Assembly (NCBI GenBank): GCA_016169945.1
Contig: JADLSH010000199.1
Coordinates: 1,364,001 to 1,428,000, forward strand
Source: Trachythela sp. YZ-2020
Taxonomy: Eukaryota; Cnidaria; Anthozoa; Malacalcyonacea; Clavulariidae
Direction: 5' to 3'
DNA: 64,000 nt
Positions within the stretch are counted from its first letter, which is position 1. Each line of letters opens with the position of its first letter. Under the pieces are notes generated by a model. It was not told where the DNA came from. It ran no database searches and worked only from the letters and a program-made list of their open reading frames with translations. The position numbers and the translations under genes are program-made. Positions 30,148 through 41,844 of the stretch are shown here, piece by piece.

Positions 30148-33100
30148 CTACCTAGCAGGGGACGTCACCGTGTTTGGTGCAGTACGCAATGTTCTTGTGG
30201 TGGGTTGACTCTGGTCGGTACAGTTGAGAAAGTCCCAGACAAGAATCGTATCGTCGTGAGAACTGCTCACAATCTGGAAGTCGTCAAATTGAAGGCGAAA
30301 CACGCGTCCCGTATGTTCCTGAAAAATATACACAAAATATTACAAGTTATCACTCTGGGTGGTTGACAAACTTAAGATGCCTATTCTGAGGACAGTGCAG
30401 TCAAAACTGGTGTGATAAAAATGTTTTTACAGCGCTATTTAACCATTATACAAAGTTGAAGAAACTTGTTTAAAAGGTAGAACCATGGCTAATAGAAACT
30501 ATACTAGAACATTTCTAACATATAGAACATTACGCCAGACACAAATGCCACTTGGCCTTATTGCCTAATGCCACTTGTCCCCACAGAACTGCACAAATGA
30601 TGATCATTGTTTATGGATTGAAGCATTGCTAGGTAAATAATCACACAAAATAAATAAATTCTACATACAGTATGGTGTTGTTCTTACCACAAGTGTCCGT
30701 ATACACAATGCAGACTGAGGTGTCCTTGGATCTAGTGCTGCCTTCAGATCCCACACTTTGATTTTGCTATAATAAGCAATTATATTTATATAGCAAAACA
30801 ATACGCAATGCTTATCTTTTATAACTAACACAATTTTTAAGCAACAACACAAGACTGAAGAAAGAAACCTACCCATCATACGCTCCACTAACTATCCTCT
30901 TGTTATCAAATCTAATACACCTAAAAATAAAGTTGTGATGAGCAGAGAAGTTCACTGAACAAAGAGTATTTCTATATGTGATGGAAATTGAACTGTGGTA
31001 TATAGGAGACAGATAAGACGGCATAAAATTGCATACATTGTTTCATACTATACCATACCTAACTAATTCCTCGTGACCCTCTAAAATTCTCAGACACGCT
31101 CCACATTCAATATCCCAAATTCTAGAAATGATGAGAAGATGAAACTTATATACTTATCTAGGGAACTAGTTTACATTTATTGAAAAACTTTTCTCCTTAC
31201 AAAGAAACATATATTTGCATGTTGACACATAACATATTTGCGGCAACATTTAGTGATACCTTATTGAGTTATCCGATGAACCACTGACAACAATTCTGTC
31301 TCGGTATTGCAAACATGCAATGCCACGTCGATGACCGTTGAGAGTTCGTACAAACTCGCAAGTTGACGTACTCCAAACCTAAAAGAAAGAAACAATTGAC
31401 GAGTTTCAAATACAAACTTTATCTTTTGCCCAACATTTGTGAAATATAACATTTAATAGGAAGTCTAAATTCGTTTACTTTTGCACCACAATATTTGATA
31501 CCAAAATCGTACCTTTTATAGAAGAGTTCACTAAGCTGAACTGTACAGAAGATGGTGGTCAAGGAGCAGAAATTGATGTTTGTTCTTTCCATTACATGCA
31601 GTAATCTCGTATTTGGAGGCAAATAAATAGAAGTGAGAGATGCAGTTACATTTGCTTGCTTCTTTAAGTGTTTAATCTGCTGCCCTGTAGCACTCACTGA
31701 AACCAGGCATTTAGCCAGGCGGCCGTTCAATCGTCCTATGGACGGCCACTTTTGAATTTAGACGGCTACTTTTTAATAGACGGTCATGGACGGCCTAAGA
31801 AAATATGTTCTTTAATTGGCAACTTATAAACTTTGTTATATTTCTTGAATACTTCCAGAGTTGTTAGCTGCCGTTTGCTTGAAAACACGCTGAATTATGA
31901 GCATCTGACAATTGATTTCAAGATCCATGTCTTTTTTACCACTGCCACGAAAATTGTTGGCCACACCCACGGTATTCTTGGACGGTCAATTTTGGCATCG
32001 TGGCTAAAAACCCGACTGAAACCCATCAATTTACTACAGAAATACCCACCTTTATAGTTCTATCTCCTGAAGCAGAAACAATATATTTATCATCAAAATC
32101 CACAACATTAACGGCAGCTCTGTGTCCAACAAGCACTCGACGTAAGATTATGTCCGTTGGAGAATGCATGTCCCATACGGCAATAGAACGATCTTTTGAA
32201 CATGTCACCATCATGCCATCTTGAAATCTCAAATGTAACACAGCCTCACAATGATGAACAAGGTTGTTCACCATTTCTGCATTGTGAATGTTCCACACCC
32301 TGTTAGATTAACAAGAGAAACCTTATTTGTACTATACTATATAAATTGTCCTTGTGGTTGGTAGCAAATATGTGTGAAGGAAACATGTACTGTAGAAACA
32401 TTTTCTCACTTCAATAAATGTCAATACATTTGAACTTGACCACCATGTGTAATGCCAAACTCATGATTCATGATTGATTTCTTACCTAACAGTGGAATCA
32501 CTTGATCCAGTGACGATGATATTTTCATCATACTGTAAGCACAGTACTGATCCAGTATGTCCAGTCAAGACAAGGGTGCTTTCCAATGATTTTCTGTCCC
32601 AAATCTAAGAAATATGATTCAATTTATCATGATTACGTTCTAGTGTTAAAGAAACAGTAGAGCTAAGTCTGGGAAGGCATCTTATAGGATGTTTATATGC
32701 GTATCTGCAAATAAATCTTGACATTTGTTTGAACAAGTTTTATTCACCAAACATGTTTATCTTGCAGACAATCAATATGACAAACCTTGATTGTATTGTC
32801 CCTTAATCCGCTGACAATTTTCTCATCATCATATTGCAAGCAGTACACACCCTTGCTGTTCTCACTACGACACACTATTCGATGGAGCTGATGGCGACCA
32901 GTTCTCCAGTTGGTTTCAATTGTCTAAACAAAAGTTCAGCAAGACCATTAAAGTGAAATATACAGTATATGCTAAGCATGACATGACAGAAGGCTTACCT
33001 CAAGATCAGAAATTATCTGTGGATAGAGTTTGCGGAAGAATGAATTATTCTGTGGATCTTCTGACTTTCCTTTTGCCAGGTATTGGCCCCTGGAATTTTT

Positions 33101-36100
33101 AGAATATTTGGTAACCATGTAGGGGAATTATGGTAATTGTCATATACAGTACTGGAAATGATGGTGATGCTAACACCCTTAGCAATGTTGCCAATGGCAA
33201 CACAGCTAGGCCATGGTTGTAATAATGAAAATGCTGGTAATGGCAACACAGTGGTGGTGATGGTGATACTGTAGGTTATGATTTGGATAGAGATGGTACC
33301 ATTGTAAGTGACGATGGTTGTAATATTGGTGGTGACAGTGGCACTGTAGGTGATAATGGTGGTGTTGATGGTAACAATGTAGGGGATGATGGTGGTAGTA
33401 ATATTGGTGGCGATGGTGGTGGTAATATTGGTGGTGACAGTGGCACTGTAGGTGATAATGGTGGTGTTGATGGTAATACTGTAGGTGACAATGGTGGTGG
33501 TAATATTGGTGGAGACAGTGGCACTGTAGGTAATAATGGTGGTGTTGATGGTAACACTGTAGGGGATGGTGGTGGTGGTGGTGGTAATATTGGTGGTGAC
33601 AGTGGCACTGTTTGTGATAATGGTGGTGTTGATGGTAATACTATAGGGGATGATGGTGGTGGTAATGATGGTGGTGGTAATGATGGTGGTGGTAATGATG
33701 GTGGTGGTAATGATGGTGGTGGTAATGATGGTGGTGGTAATGATGGTGGTGGTAATGATGGTGGTGGTAATGATGGTGGTGGTAATGATGGTGGTGGTAA
33801 TGATGGTGGTGGTAATGATGGTGGTGGTAATGATGGTGGTGGTAATGATGGTGGTGGTAATGATGGTGGTGGTAATGATGGTGGTGGTAATGATGGTGGT
33901 GGTAATGATGGTGGTGGTAATGATGGTGGTGGTAATGATGGTGGTGGTAATGATGGTGGTGGTAATGATGGTGGTGGTAATGATGGTGGTGGTAATGATG
34001 GTGGTGGTAATGATGGTGGTGGTAATGATGGTGGTGGTAATGATGGTGGTGGTAATGATGGTGGTGGTAATGATGGTGGTGGTAATGATGGTGGTGGTAA
34101 TGATGGTGGTGGTAATGATGGTGGTGGTAATGATGGTGGTGGTAATGATGGTGGTGGTAATGATGGTGGTGGTAATGATGGTGGTGGTAATGATGGTGGT
34201 GGTAATGATGGTGGTGGTAATGATGGTGGTGGTAATGATGGTGGTGGTAATGATGGTGGTGGTAATGATGGTGGTGGTAATGATGGTGGTGGTAATGATG
34301 GTGGTGGTAATGATGGTGGTGGTAATGATGGTGGTGGTAATGATGGTGGTGGTAATGATGGTGGTGGTAATGATGGTGGTGGTGATGGTGGTGGTGATGA
34401 TGGTGGTGGTAATGATGGTGGTGGTAATGATGGTGGTGGTAATGATGGTGGTGGTAATGATGGTGGTGGTAATGATGGTGGTGGTAATGATGGTGGTGGT
34501 AATGATGGTGGTGGTAATGATGGTGGTGGTAATGATGGTGGTGGTAATGATGGTGGTGGTAATGATGGTGGTGGTACTGATGGAATAATAATGATGGTTG
34601 CTATGGTAATATTGTAGGTAATGATGGTGGTAGTGATGCCACCATTGTAGGGTATGATGGTGGAGGTAATGATGGCAGTGGTGTGGTAATGGTGGTTATT
34701 ATGATGGCAACACTGTAGGTGATACTTAACATTGTAGACAATGATGGTGGTGATAATCATGGTGGTGGTAATAATGGTGGTATTTTGGGTCATGATGGTG
34801 GTAATGGTAACAGAATAGGTGATGGTGGTAATGATGGTGACACTGTAGATAATGATGGTGATGCTGGTGGCACAATAGGTACTGATGATGATGGTAATGA
34901 CACTAATTATGATTATATTACCAGGATTTAAATTAGCCCATGCTAATCTGCATCTTCTCATTGGATGGAAATATTAAACAGTTTTATTTTTGCAAATTCA
35001 TTTCTAACTTACCATCCCTTTCTTTCAGATAATCCTTTCCACATTGAATCCGTCCTTACTTTTCTTTCTATCAACTTCCTCCACAGCATACCATCATTGA
35101 TAACTCTGTACCATTCCTTACACACCAGCTCTGCAGCACACATGGATTTTGCATCCAAGTACGACAAAATATTCTCAGCCACATGATCTAAACCTTTTCC
35201 TACGGATTAAAAATCAAACATCAGAGCTCTGTTTTCAAGCTGTCATCAGGAAAATAAGAGAAGATACACTCATAGAAAAAACTCAATACAGTAGTGTCAA
35301 AATAAAGTCAAGCACTCATGGTGCTATCAAGTCAACAATGTAGAGAAGCACAGTCTTGGGTAGAATGTATTATAGGCTACAATAGAGATGACGTTTTTGA
35401 TGACTTGGACATTGCACATACATAATTATTTCATGTAGTTATTATTTATGGTGTCAGCAGTTTCAGTTGTTTGAAAGTATGAAAGGCATTCTATGTTGCT
35501 TCGTGCTCATGATTTATAGAAGAACTGTTGTGGTAATCTTGTTTGCATGATTTTCTATATGCAACATTCATTTTCACAAGAGCTGTTTGCTTAAACACTC
35601 TGATATCTGGGTCTGGCACAATGCCTTATACTGCAGCTGTTGGAATTGATTCTGAACAGTACAATTTATCAAATGCCCGATAATTAACAGCTGAGCGGAT
35701 ACTCATATTACCAAACACACATTTGTTCCTTTATCGCCATTATGTTCTTGTAACGTGTTTTACTTAAACGCATAATTACATACTTAGAAACCAATCTATT
35801 TTTAGATATTTTTAAGGCCTAAACCAATCTGCATCCTGTCAGCACTTAAAAGTAAAAAAATCTGGTTAAGACTTATATCCCATAAAAGTTTAGGTACACA
35901 GGCTTAACACATAAGAAATGCAACAATTCTTTCTTTAAATTCTATTTAATACAACAAAGTTAAAGTAGAAATCGAAGCACAGTTTTTGGTGTGATTTAAA
36001 AGTCTTTGAAATTCAAAGAGTCACCCCTGAGTCATATAAATATTCAAAGACACGCGACTTCCGGTCAATGAATAAAAACAATGTCTTTTATCCGCAGTGT

Positions 36101-36855
36101 ACTGAAAATTGCTAGTAAACATAAACAAATTGTTTAACTTGCCAAAAAAACTGTTTTGGACAAGTAGCCTAGACGACCAAGTAGAAGACACGAAAATATA
36201 GAAAATTTCACAAATATTACATTATGTATTTAAAATATTCACAATACACTACCTAGCCAGCAAGAGGTGTCTGATAAAAAGTAAAAACAGTCGGCCACAT
36301 CACGTTGAGAATTTTCGATACCGACAAGAGCCACTCGAAAACATCTTTTAAAATACTCGAAATTTTCGATAAAGCTGCCCTCTTATATTAACTAAAACAT
36401 TCTATTTCTATTATATATTTAAAAGCTTTCATCAAACCTGGCAGAGACGTGATAAAATCGCGCTGTAACATGGGTTTTAAAAAGGAGTTGATGTGCCCAT
36501 GTTGATAATGACACATTCGCGAAAGTAGATTCTCGACAAATTTAACTTGCTCCGATTCGGTCCATCTCTCAAACATTTTGAGACAACCAGCATTCTCTTG
36601 TTGGTAGTTTGATTTTCCCTTCTTTTTTATCGTCGTCATAGTTATAATATCCGTTTGCATCGCCTATATAAAGACGGAAAGCATAGCCCAGTTACAACTC
36701 ATTTGTCTAAAGATGTAACATCTTCATAGACAATAAAACGTAGACACAAATGTAAATGTTATATTTTTCGAAATATCATTCGTTTACGTAAAATAAAAGC
36801 ATAATTTTACCAAGTCATCCTCGGAGTTTTTTTCTAAATCGTCCATACGCTCCAT
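30148..36855 (-). CDS. BTRC: Beta-TrCP, F-box/WD40 substrate receptor of SCF ubiquitin ligase (one-base frame break)
   Basis: Recognises phosphodegrons (DSGxxS type, such as beta-catenin and IkB) for SCF ubiquitylation. Twelve minus-strand exons: 36855-36811, 36663-36438, 35193-35013, 33089-32999, 32923-32786, 32604-32486, 32299-32050, 31378-31260, 31121-31059, 30921-30873, 30766-30688 and 30318-30148. A dimerisation helix ([20 protein letters not shown]) is followed by [20 protein letters not shown], an F-box ([20 protein letters not shown]), and seven WD40 repeats ([58 protein letters not shown]). About 509 residues. The 30921-30873 exon has 49 bases where 48 keep frame: one extra T in CCTCTTTGTT at about 30896-30904, which would truncate the protein. 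BTRC versus FBXW11 cannot be separated here. One intron holds the 15-bp minisatellite. Confidence 0.95.
33230..34920. repeat. 15-bp minisatellite (GATGGTGGTGGTAAT), ~60 units, with degenerate flanks
   Basis: From about 33650 to 34578 the unit GATGGTGGTGGTAAT is repeated about 60 times. The only interruption I see is near 34381-34410, where TGATGGTGGTGGTGATGATG replaces part of the pattern. Degenerate GGTGGT/AATGG versions extend to about 33240 and 34900. A 15-base period keeps all frames open, so long artificial ORFs (DGGGN, MVVVM and SLPPP polymers) appear on both strands. The array lies in the intron between the F-box exon and the first exon after it in beta-TrCP (35013-33089), so it is not coding. 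Confidence 0.97.
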
Positions 36856-37144
36856 ATAATGCTAGAAAGCGAACAATTCAAGTTTTTTTGGAGTAAAATA
36901 TTAAGCCAGTTTCACTTCGGGAAGCGACAAAACAGAATTTTCAATTCATGAATTGTTTTGCGTTAACATTGCGCATGGGCAGCACCAGCCTCATTTCCAT
37001 GCCAACCGAGCTCGCCAGCTGTATTTTGTTGCAGCGGAGTAGCGTTATCATTATCATTTAGCGCAATTCGAACACGCGAAGTTCATCGAAGTCACGCAAA
37101 AATATAAATTTGTATTTATTTTCACCAAATTTACGCTTTTTCCA
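36856..37144. promoter_or_regulatory. Bidirectional promoter interval, beta-TrCP / PBDC1
   Basis: Only 289 bases separate the two divergent start codons. The interval is richer in GC than its flanks near 36965-37060 (GCGCATGGGCAGCACCAGCC, CGGAGTAGCG) and has no TATA box, as expected for a shared housekeeping promoter. Inferred from geometry alone. Confidence 0.6.
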
Positions 37145-39203
37145 ATGAGTTTCAGTACAGACGCAAGTGAATATGCGAATGATGTGAGTAATTTCTTGTT
37201 TAGTTTGTTTTAATCCTATTTCTCTCTGTAATAGTGTGTTTCTGTTGTCCAGGTCTCAGACCTATAGATTACAACTGGAGCACTGTATCAATAGCAACCC
37301 CCCCTGTCGCAAGGACCCCTGCTTCTCTGCCCTCTGGAATGATGCAAAATATCCATCTGACAGATCATCCGTAAACACATGTCGAGCTAGCTAGAGTAGT
37401 TCGATCTATATTGGCAATGAATGGTTCGATATTAATTCCTTGATAATTTGTCAATGCCGCATTCATACACATGGACAGATTATATCTATTATGACAAACG
37501 TTGCATGCAAGTTCATATGAGGAGATGACCTATGTTTATCTTGATGGAATATCGGTCTGTTGTCCATATCTATATCGATGGATCACCTCCAGTGTGGAAA
37601 GTGTGTATTGCGCAACCGAGATATTGGGCATACAGTTTCGATGGTTTCTGTATATATTTACTGTTAAATTTTTGAAATCTCGGGTGCGCAATTTACAAAC
37701 TTTCCAGTCAGGGATCACTTATCTTTGCATAAATTGGGCAATTAATATTGTTATAATATAGAAAAAAGCTCAATTATAATACCAAAATAGCCAAATGTAT
37801 TCTATTGCCAATCACCAAAGCAATGCTTTTCAATGTTTTATAGCATACAGTTGAATTAGCATGGGCAATGAAAGCTTATGAACATGCAGAGATATATTTC
37901 AATGTAAGAATTATCATATTATTAATATAATAAATGCCAAGCATTAGTTATGGATGCTCATATTATTACCTGGCTTTTATTATTAATTTAGCTAATATCC
38001 TCAATTGATTGCTCTGATCTCAATTTCACAAGGTAAATAATTGGATCATATGGTACTATTAAGAAAGGTTTCTATTTTAATCTTTCAAATACTTAGATGC
38101 TGAGAGTCTTAAGATATTTTGCAATTTTATTTGATTTCACTTTCTATAGCCATGATAATGAGATATATAGCAAATTTAAAACAGAAATGGAAGACATGAA
38201 GGTGAAAACAGAGTTCTCAAGTACTTAGTAGGCATGCATGTTTTATTAATTTATCACTATATACTTCTAAAAGACATCTGCAATTGAAAAATGATAAAAT
38301 TTTAATTGCAGATTGATAATTTGGACCTTGATGACCTGAAAACAACAGCATCAAAAGATGTAAGCACCACATAGCCTTAGTTTGTACTGTGCATGTTCAT
38401 GAAACATGGACTCAGAGCCACAAATTTCCACCATTGGCTTCTTGCCTGGGCCACATCTTTTACTTCTCTCCACATCTAATGGCTTAATTCTGTCTCCAAA
38501 TCCTTCACTACTGTCCTTTTCCAAGTGACAGCTGGCATCCTTGCCCTTCTTATCAACACCAGATCAGTCATATTCTATTGTTAACTATGCTTCTAAGTTT
38601 ATGTGAACATAGATATTTTCTATGTATTGTTACTGTAGAGATGGAGACCATTCTGTGAAAGTTTTAAAGGAGTGGTTGAAGATTATAACTTTGGGACATT
38701 ACTGAGGTTTGCCTATCTCATTAATTCATTGATAACATTTGTCAATAACTAAGCTGATCATGCCACAATCTACCAATTAAATAAAGGGTATATTTGGTTA
38801 TTTTGTATACTTTTAGACTTGATTCATCAAAAGGCATTTCAGACGATAACACAACATTAGGTTTGTTCACATTATCTACTGTACTGCAATGATTTTTTTG
38901 CACTTCACTTGGTTGAACTAGAATACTGGGTTTGGTGGATAATCCAAGTGAGTAGATATATACACAATTTTAAGACCTAACCAGGAACGGTTGCGAAAAA
39001 TGCAAAACGTAATTGCAATGGTTGATTGTAAAGTACAGGTAGTATTAACAGATCAAATCACTGCGCCATAAATATTAGAAAATAAGAACACTGTTGTTTT
39101 CCAATTTACAGTGCCGAGGATTCAATTCTGGGCCATTGAAATTGCAAGAAATCGTGAAGGGCTACATGTAAACAGACCATTGTTAAACAAAGAAAAAAGC
39201 TGA
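37145..39203 (+). CDS. PBDC1: PBDC1-like protein (polysaccharide biosynthesis domain-containing 1)
   Basis: A small conserved eukaryotic protein implicated in protein quality control and chaperone contacts; its exact role is unsettled. Eight exons: 37145-37183, 37844-37903, 37992-38032, 38150-38201, 38312-38359, 38639-38706, 38817-38860 and 39112-39203. All join in phase to 147 residues. Recognisable family blocks are VELAWAMKAYEHAEIYFNLI, the DNEIYSKFKTEME segment, RWRPFCESFKGVVEDYNFGT with LLRLDSSKGISDDNTTLVPR, and IQFWAIEIARNREGLH. It lacks the long charged C-terminal tail of the human protein and stops soon after NREGLH. Possible polyadenylation signal AATAAA at about 39236. Confidence 0.93.
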
Positions 39204-39727
39204 AATATTTTTGATATCTTAGCTCACATGTTTGAATAAATTAATGTACAAAAGCAATGTTGTGTTTTGGCAACAATCTTGTGAAGCAGGTGGGTGTTAA
39301 ACATTCCTCCTTAAGGTTTGGGAAACATTTAACCCCCTCTCAGAGAAGAATTACTTTTTCTATGGGGTAAAATGAAGGAAAGCATATTCCAAATTCATGC
39401 ATGAGTAGAATGAGTAACAATATGTTTGGTTGTCAGTAGTGTTGGTTGTAGTCATCCTACTAAAACTATCATTTTATAAAATTTTCTTTATGCTTGTATA
39501 TTCTATACTATTGAATAAAAAACCATCATATAAAATATTTGTTCTTAAAATGTTTGTGTTAATTCAACACCACTATACAAATTATCACAAAAATAATCAT
39601 GTTTCCCTTGTATATTTGCCCTGATCTTTTACTAAATATTTAGGTATAGATAAAAAGATATTATAAAAAGATAAAAATATAAAGTATTGATAGGCAGAGT
39701 GAAAAGGCAGGTTTCCATCTCCACTAG

Positions 39728-41391
39728 CTAAGTGCAACAGTATCTTCTCCATGTTGTGAAAACTGATGGAAATTTTGCAGACATTATACTTGTGAATACG
39801 GTCGTATTTCGCAAGACTGGTTTAGTTGACATGACGTTGAATAATCCTTTGACTCCAACATTCTGCTGGCCCATTTCATTCATTGCTTTAATTGCTGGAT
39901 CTCGTCTGTCATCACCGGATGGTTCCAATGGTCATAGTTTGTCTCAACCAAAAACCACCTGTTGTAAAAAGTGGAAAACACGAGTAGCTGATTAGTCATT
40001 AGGTCTATTGCTAACCTCGTTCCCTGGGCTTTAAACAAGGTTGGTAGACCATAGTAACTCGAGCAAGATATGGTCTGGAAACTCTGCCAAAGTCTTTGTT
40101 CTACCTAAAATCATAGCTCATTATAGATGCTTTGAAGTTTGCCAAGTTTCCAGACTTTACCCAATTGACTTGATGAACACACAAACTCTTTTGATAATAT
40201 ATCTAATGTTCTCACTCTAAACCTCCTTAGATTACAACCCTATAAGTAATATATCATACACGAGAAGGAGTTTATTATAGTGATTTGAAACAACACACGA
40301 AATGTGTTTGAAAAAACAGGCCTAAGCTAAGCCCGAAGTAATTAATTTATGGGTGTTTATTACCGTGGTATCAAGACAACGATACGGTGGTGATTTCCTT
40401 TGTGTTTTGCTCATGAATTATTAATGAGTTTGAGAATATTGTTTCACATACCTGTCTTCTGAAACATTAAGCTTCCAAACATCAAGTGCTTCAATCCTAG
40501 CTCTTGTGACCACAACTCCTTCTGCCTTCTGTACTCCACCCACAATGATATATGCTGGTGCTATCATTTCAACTTTGGAAATTTGCTGAACGGCATAATC
40601 AAAATCACTGTTCTCGTTTGCAAGTAACGACCGCAGGAAGAAACCGACAGGTGTGGTTTTGGCCAAAAGAAGCTGAAAGACATTCTCCCATAAGAAACCT
40701 TTATGCCTTTCGTTCAAACTTACAGTAAAGGCAAGCGGTTTTTGGCCTGTTAAAATGCCAATGTACCCAGCAAATGTGATACCACTGTATACCACTTTTC
40801 CTTTAAAAAAATTAGTGTGTAAAACATTACATGATTAATCATTAACAATATACTGCCACGTAGCTCCCCCCCCCGCTGAAAATATGCTTGGCAGTCCATA
40901 TTACCATATATTCGCTCACCATTTCTGAGAAAATCAATACGAATACTCATATTTCTAAGAACATCAGTATTGTCATAATCCAAGTTCCGAGCATGATAGA
41001 TATCGCCCTGATCGTCTTGCGCTACAATACTTGTACAGTGTGCTGTAAGATCATACAATATGTTTAACAAAATCGTTTCCGGCAGGGTTAAATTAGCCAC
41101 TTCTGCAACGCTCTTTAATTCTCCCGGATACGGCTCATCAAAAAGAGTGTCCAAGTACAAAGCTACTTTTTCGGCCAACGGGAAAACTGCGTGTGGAATT
41201 TTTTCCCTTAACATCGCTCGGATATATGGAGCATAGGCTGCGAAATCATGCCCAATGTCTCGCCATCTTGTTTCAGCTGGTTGGTCTAGATCTATTCTAT
41301 ATTTTGGTACGACTGTCTGGCTGTTAGCTCCATTTATGGTACAACATGAAAACAGAGCAAATGAGAAGAAAATGCACAGAAATTTAGACAT
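39728..41391 (-). CDS. NAAA: N-acylethanolamine acid amidase (NAAA), one-base frame break in last exon
   Basis: A lysosomal N-terminal-nucleophile hydrolase that cleaves N-acylethanolamines such as palmitoylethanolamide; related to acid ceramidase. Three minus-strand exons: 41391-40920, 40800-40452 and 39958-39728. Residues 1-24 form a signal peptide (MSKFLCIFFSFALFSCCT). The catalytic cysteine is C119 in HC-TSIVAQDDQGDIYHARNLDY, where self-cleavage of the precursor is expected. Further family blocks are TFAGYIGILTGQKP, YIIVGGVQKAEGVVVTRARI and WFLVETNYDHW. After NYDHW (about 39921-39927) the conserved continuation DDRRDPAIKAMNEMGQQN lies in another frame: the genome has two Gs where three would keep frame. 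As written the protein ends early. Either an assembly indel or a disabled gene; the intact splice sites and conserved remainder favour the former. Confidence 0.92.
40383..40425. repeat. Dispersed short repeat, copy A (pair with 45353-45400)
   Basis: ACGGTGGTGATTTCCTTTGT and CTCATGAATTATT recur with few changes at 45353-45400. Family unknown. This copy lies just beyond the second exon of NAAA, in its intron. Confidence 0.6.
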
Positions 41392-41844
41392 TTTCGGTGA
41401 AGTTGTTTTGGTATATAAAATACAATATTTAAATATTCCAATGTTGGTTCCACAGCTACCCCAAGACATTTTAATGCCTTTTTGGCTTTGTTTACATTTT
41501 CAAATATCACTTTTTCATAAAAGATTTTAATATTTTTGTTGTTTTTCCCCCAATTTATTTCAAGCTTACTAACGTCGACATCAAAACGAATGATGGCCTT
41601 TATTTGTGGAACAGCTTAACGACTTCACTGCCTTCGACTTGTTCTCTAGCTGCAACGTTGCTTGAATTGCACGTATTTGTTTTGGATTAAAATTTGGCGC
41701 CAATACCCCATGGTTGAAGATAAATCATTATATGGTATTCCCATTAAGATATTAAATGATATATATATATATATATACGATTTAGACCGAGATTAAAACT
41801 CCTTTTGGTCAAATAGGAACTAAGCTTGTTGTTTAAATTTTACG
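41392..41844. promoter_or_regulatory. Bidirectional promoter interval, NAAA / PAAT-like
   Basis: 453 bases between divergent start codons. It contains an (AT)n run at about 41760-41777. Divergent transcription from this interval is inferred from gene orientation. Confidence 0.5.

Noticed and set aside
31700..32040. Possible hAT element in a beta-TrCP intron (CAGGCATTTAGCCAGGCGG near the left, GGCTAAAAACCCGACTG near the right)
   Set aside because: The inverted ends match only loosely and no target-site duplication was found.
33276..34961. Very long ORFs on both strands (561, 444 and 312 codons) of proline/serine, glycine/asparagine and methionine/valine polymers
   Set aside because: They are products of the 15-bp minisatellite in a beta-TrCP intron; the repeat period is a multiple of three, so frames stay open without selection.
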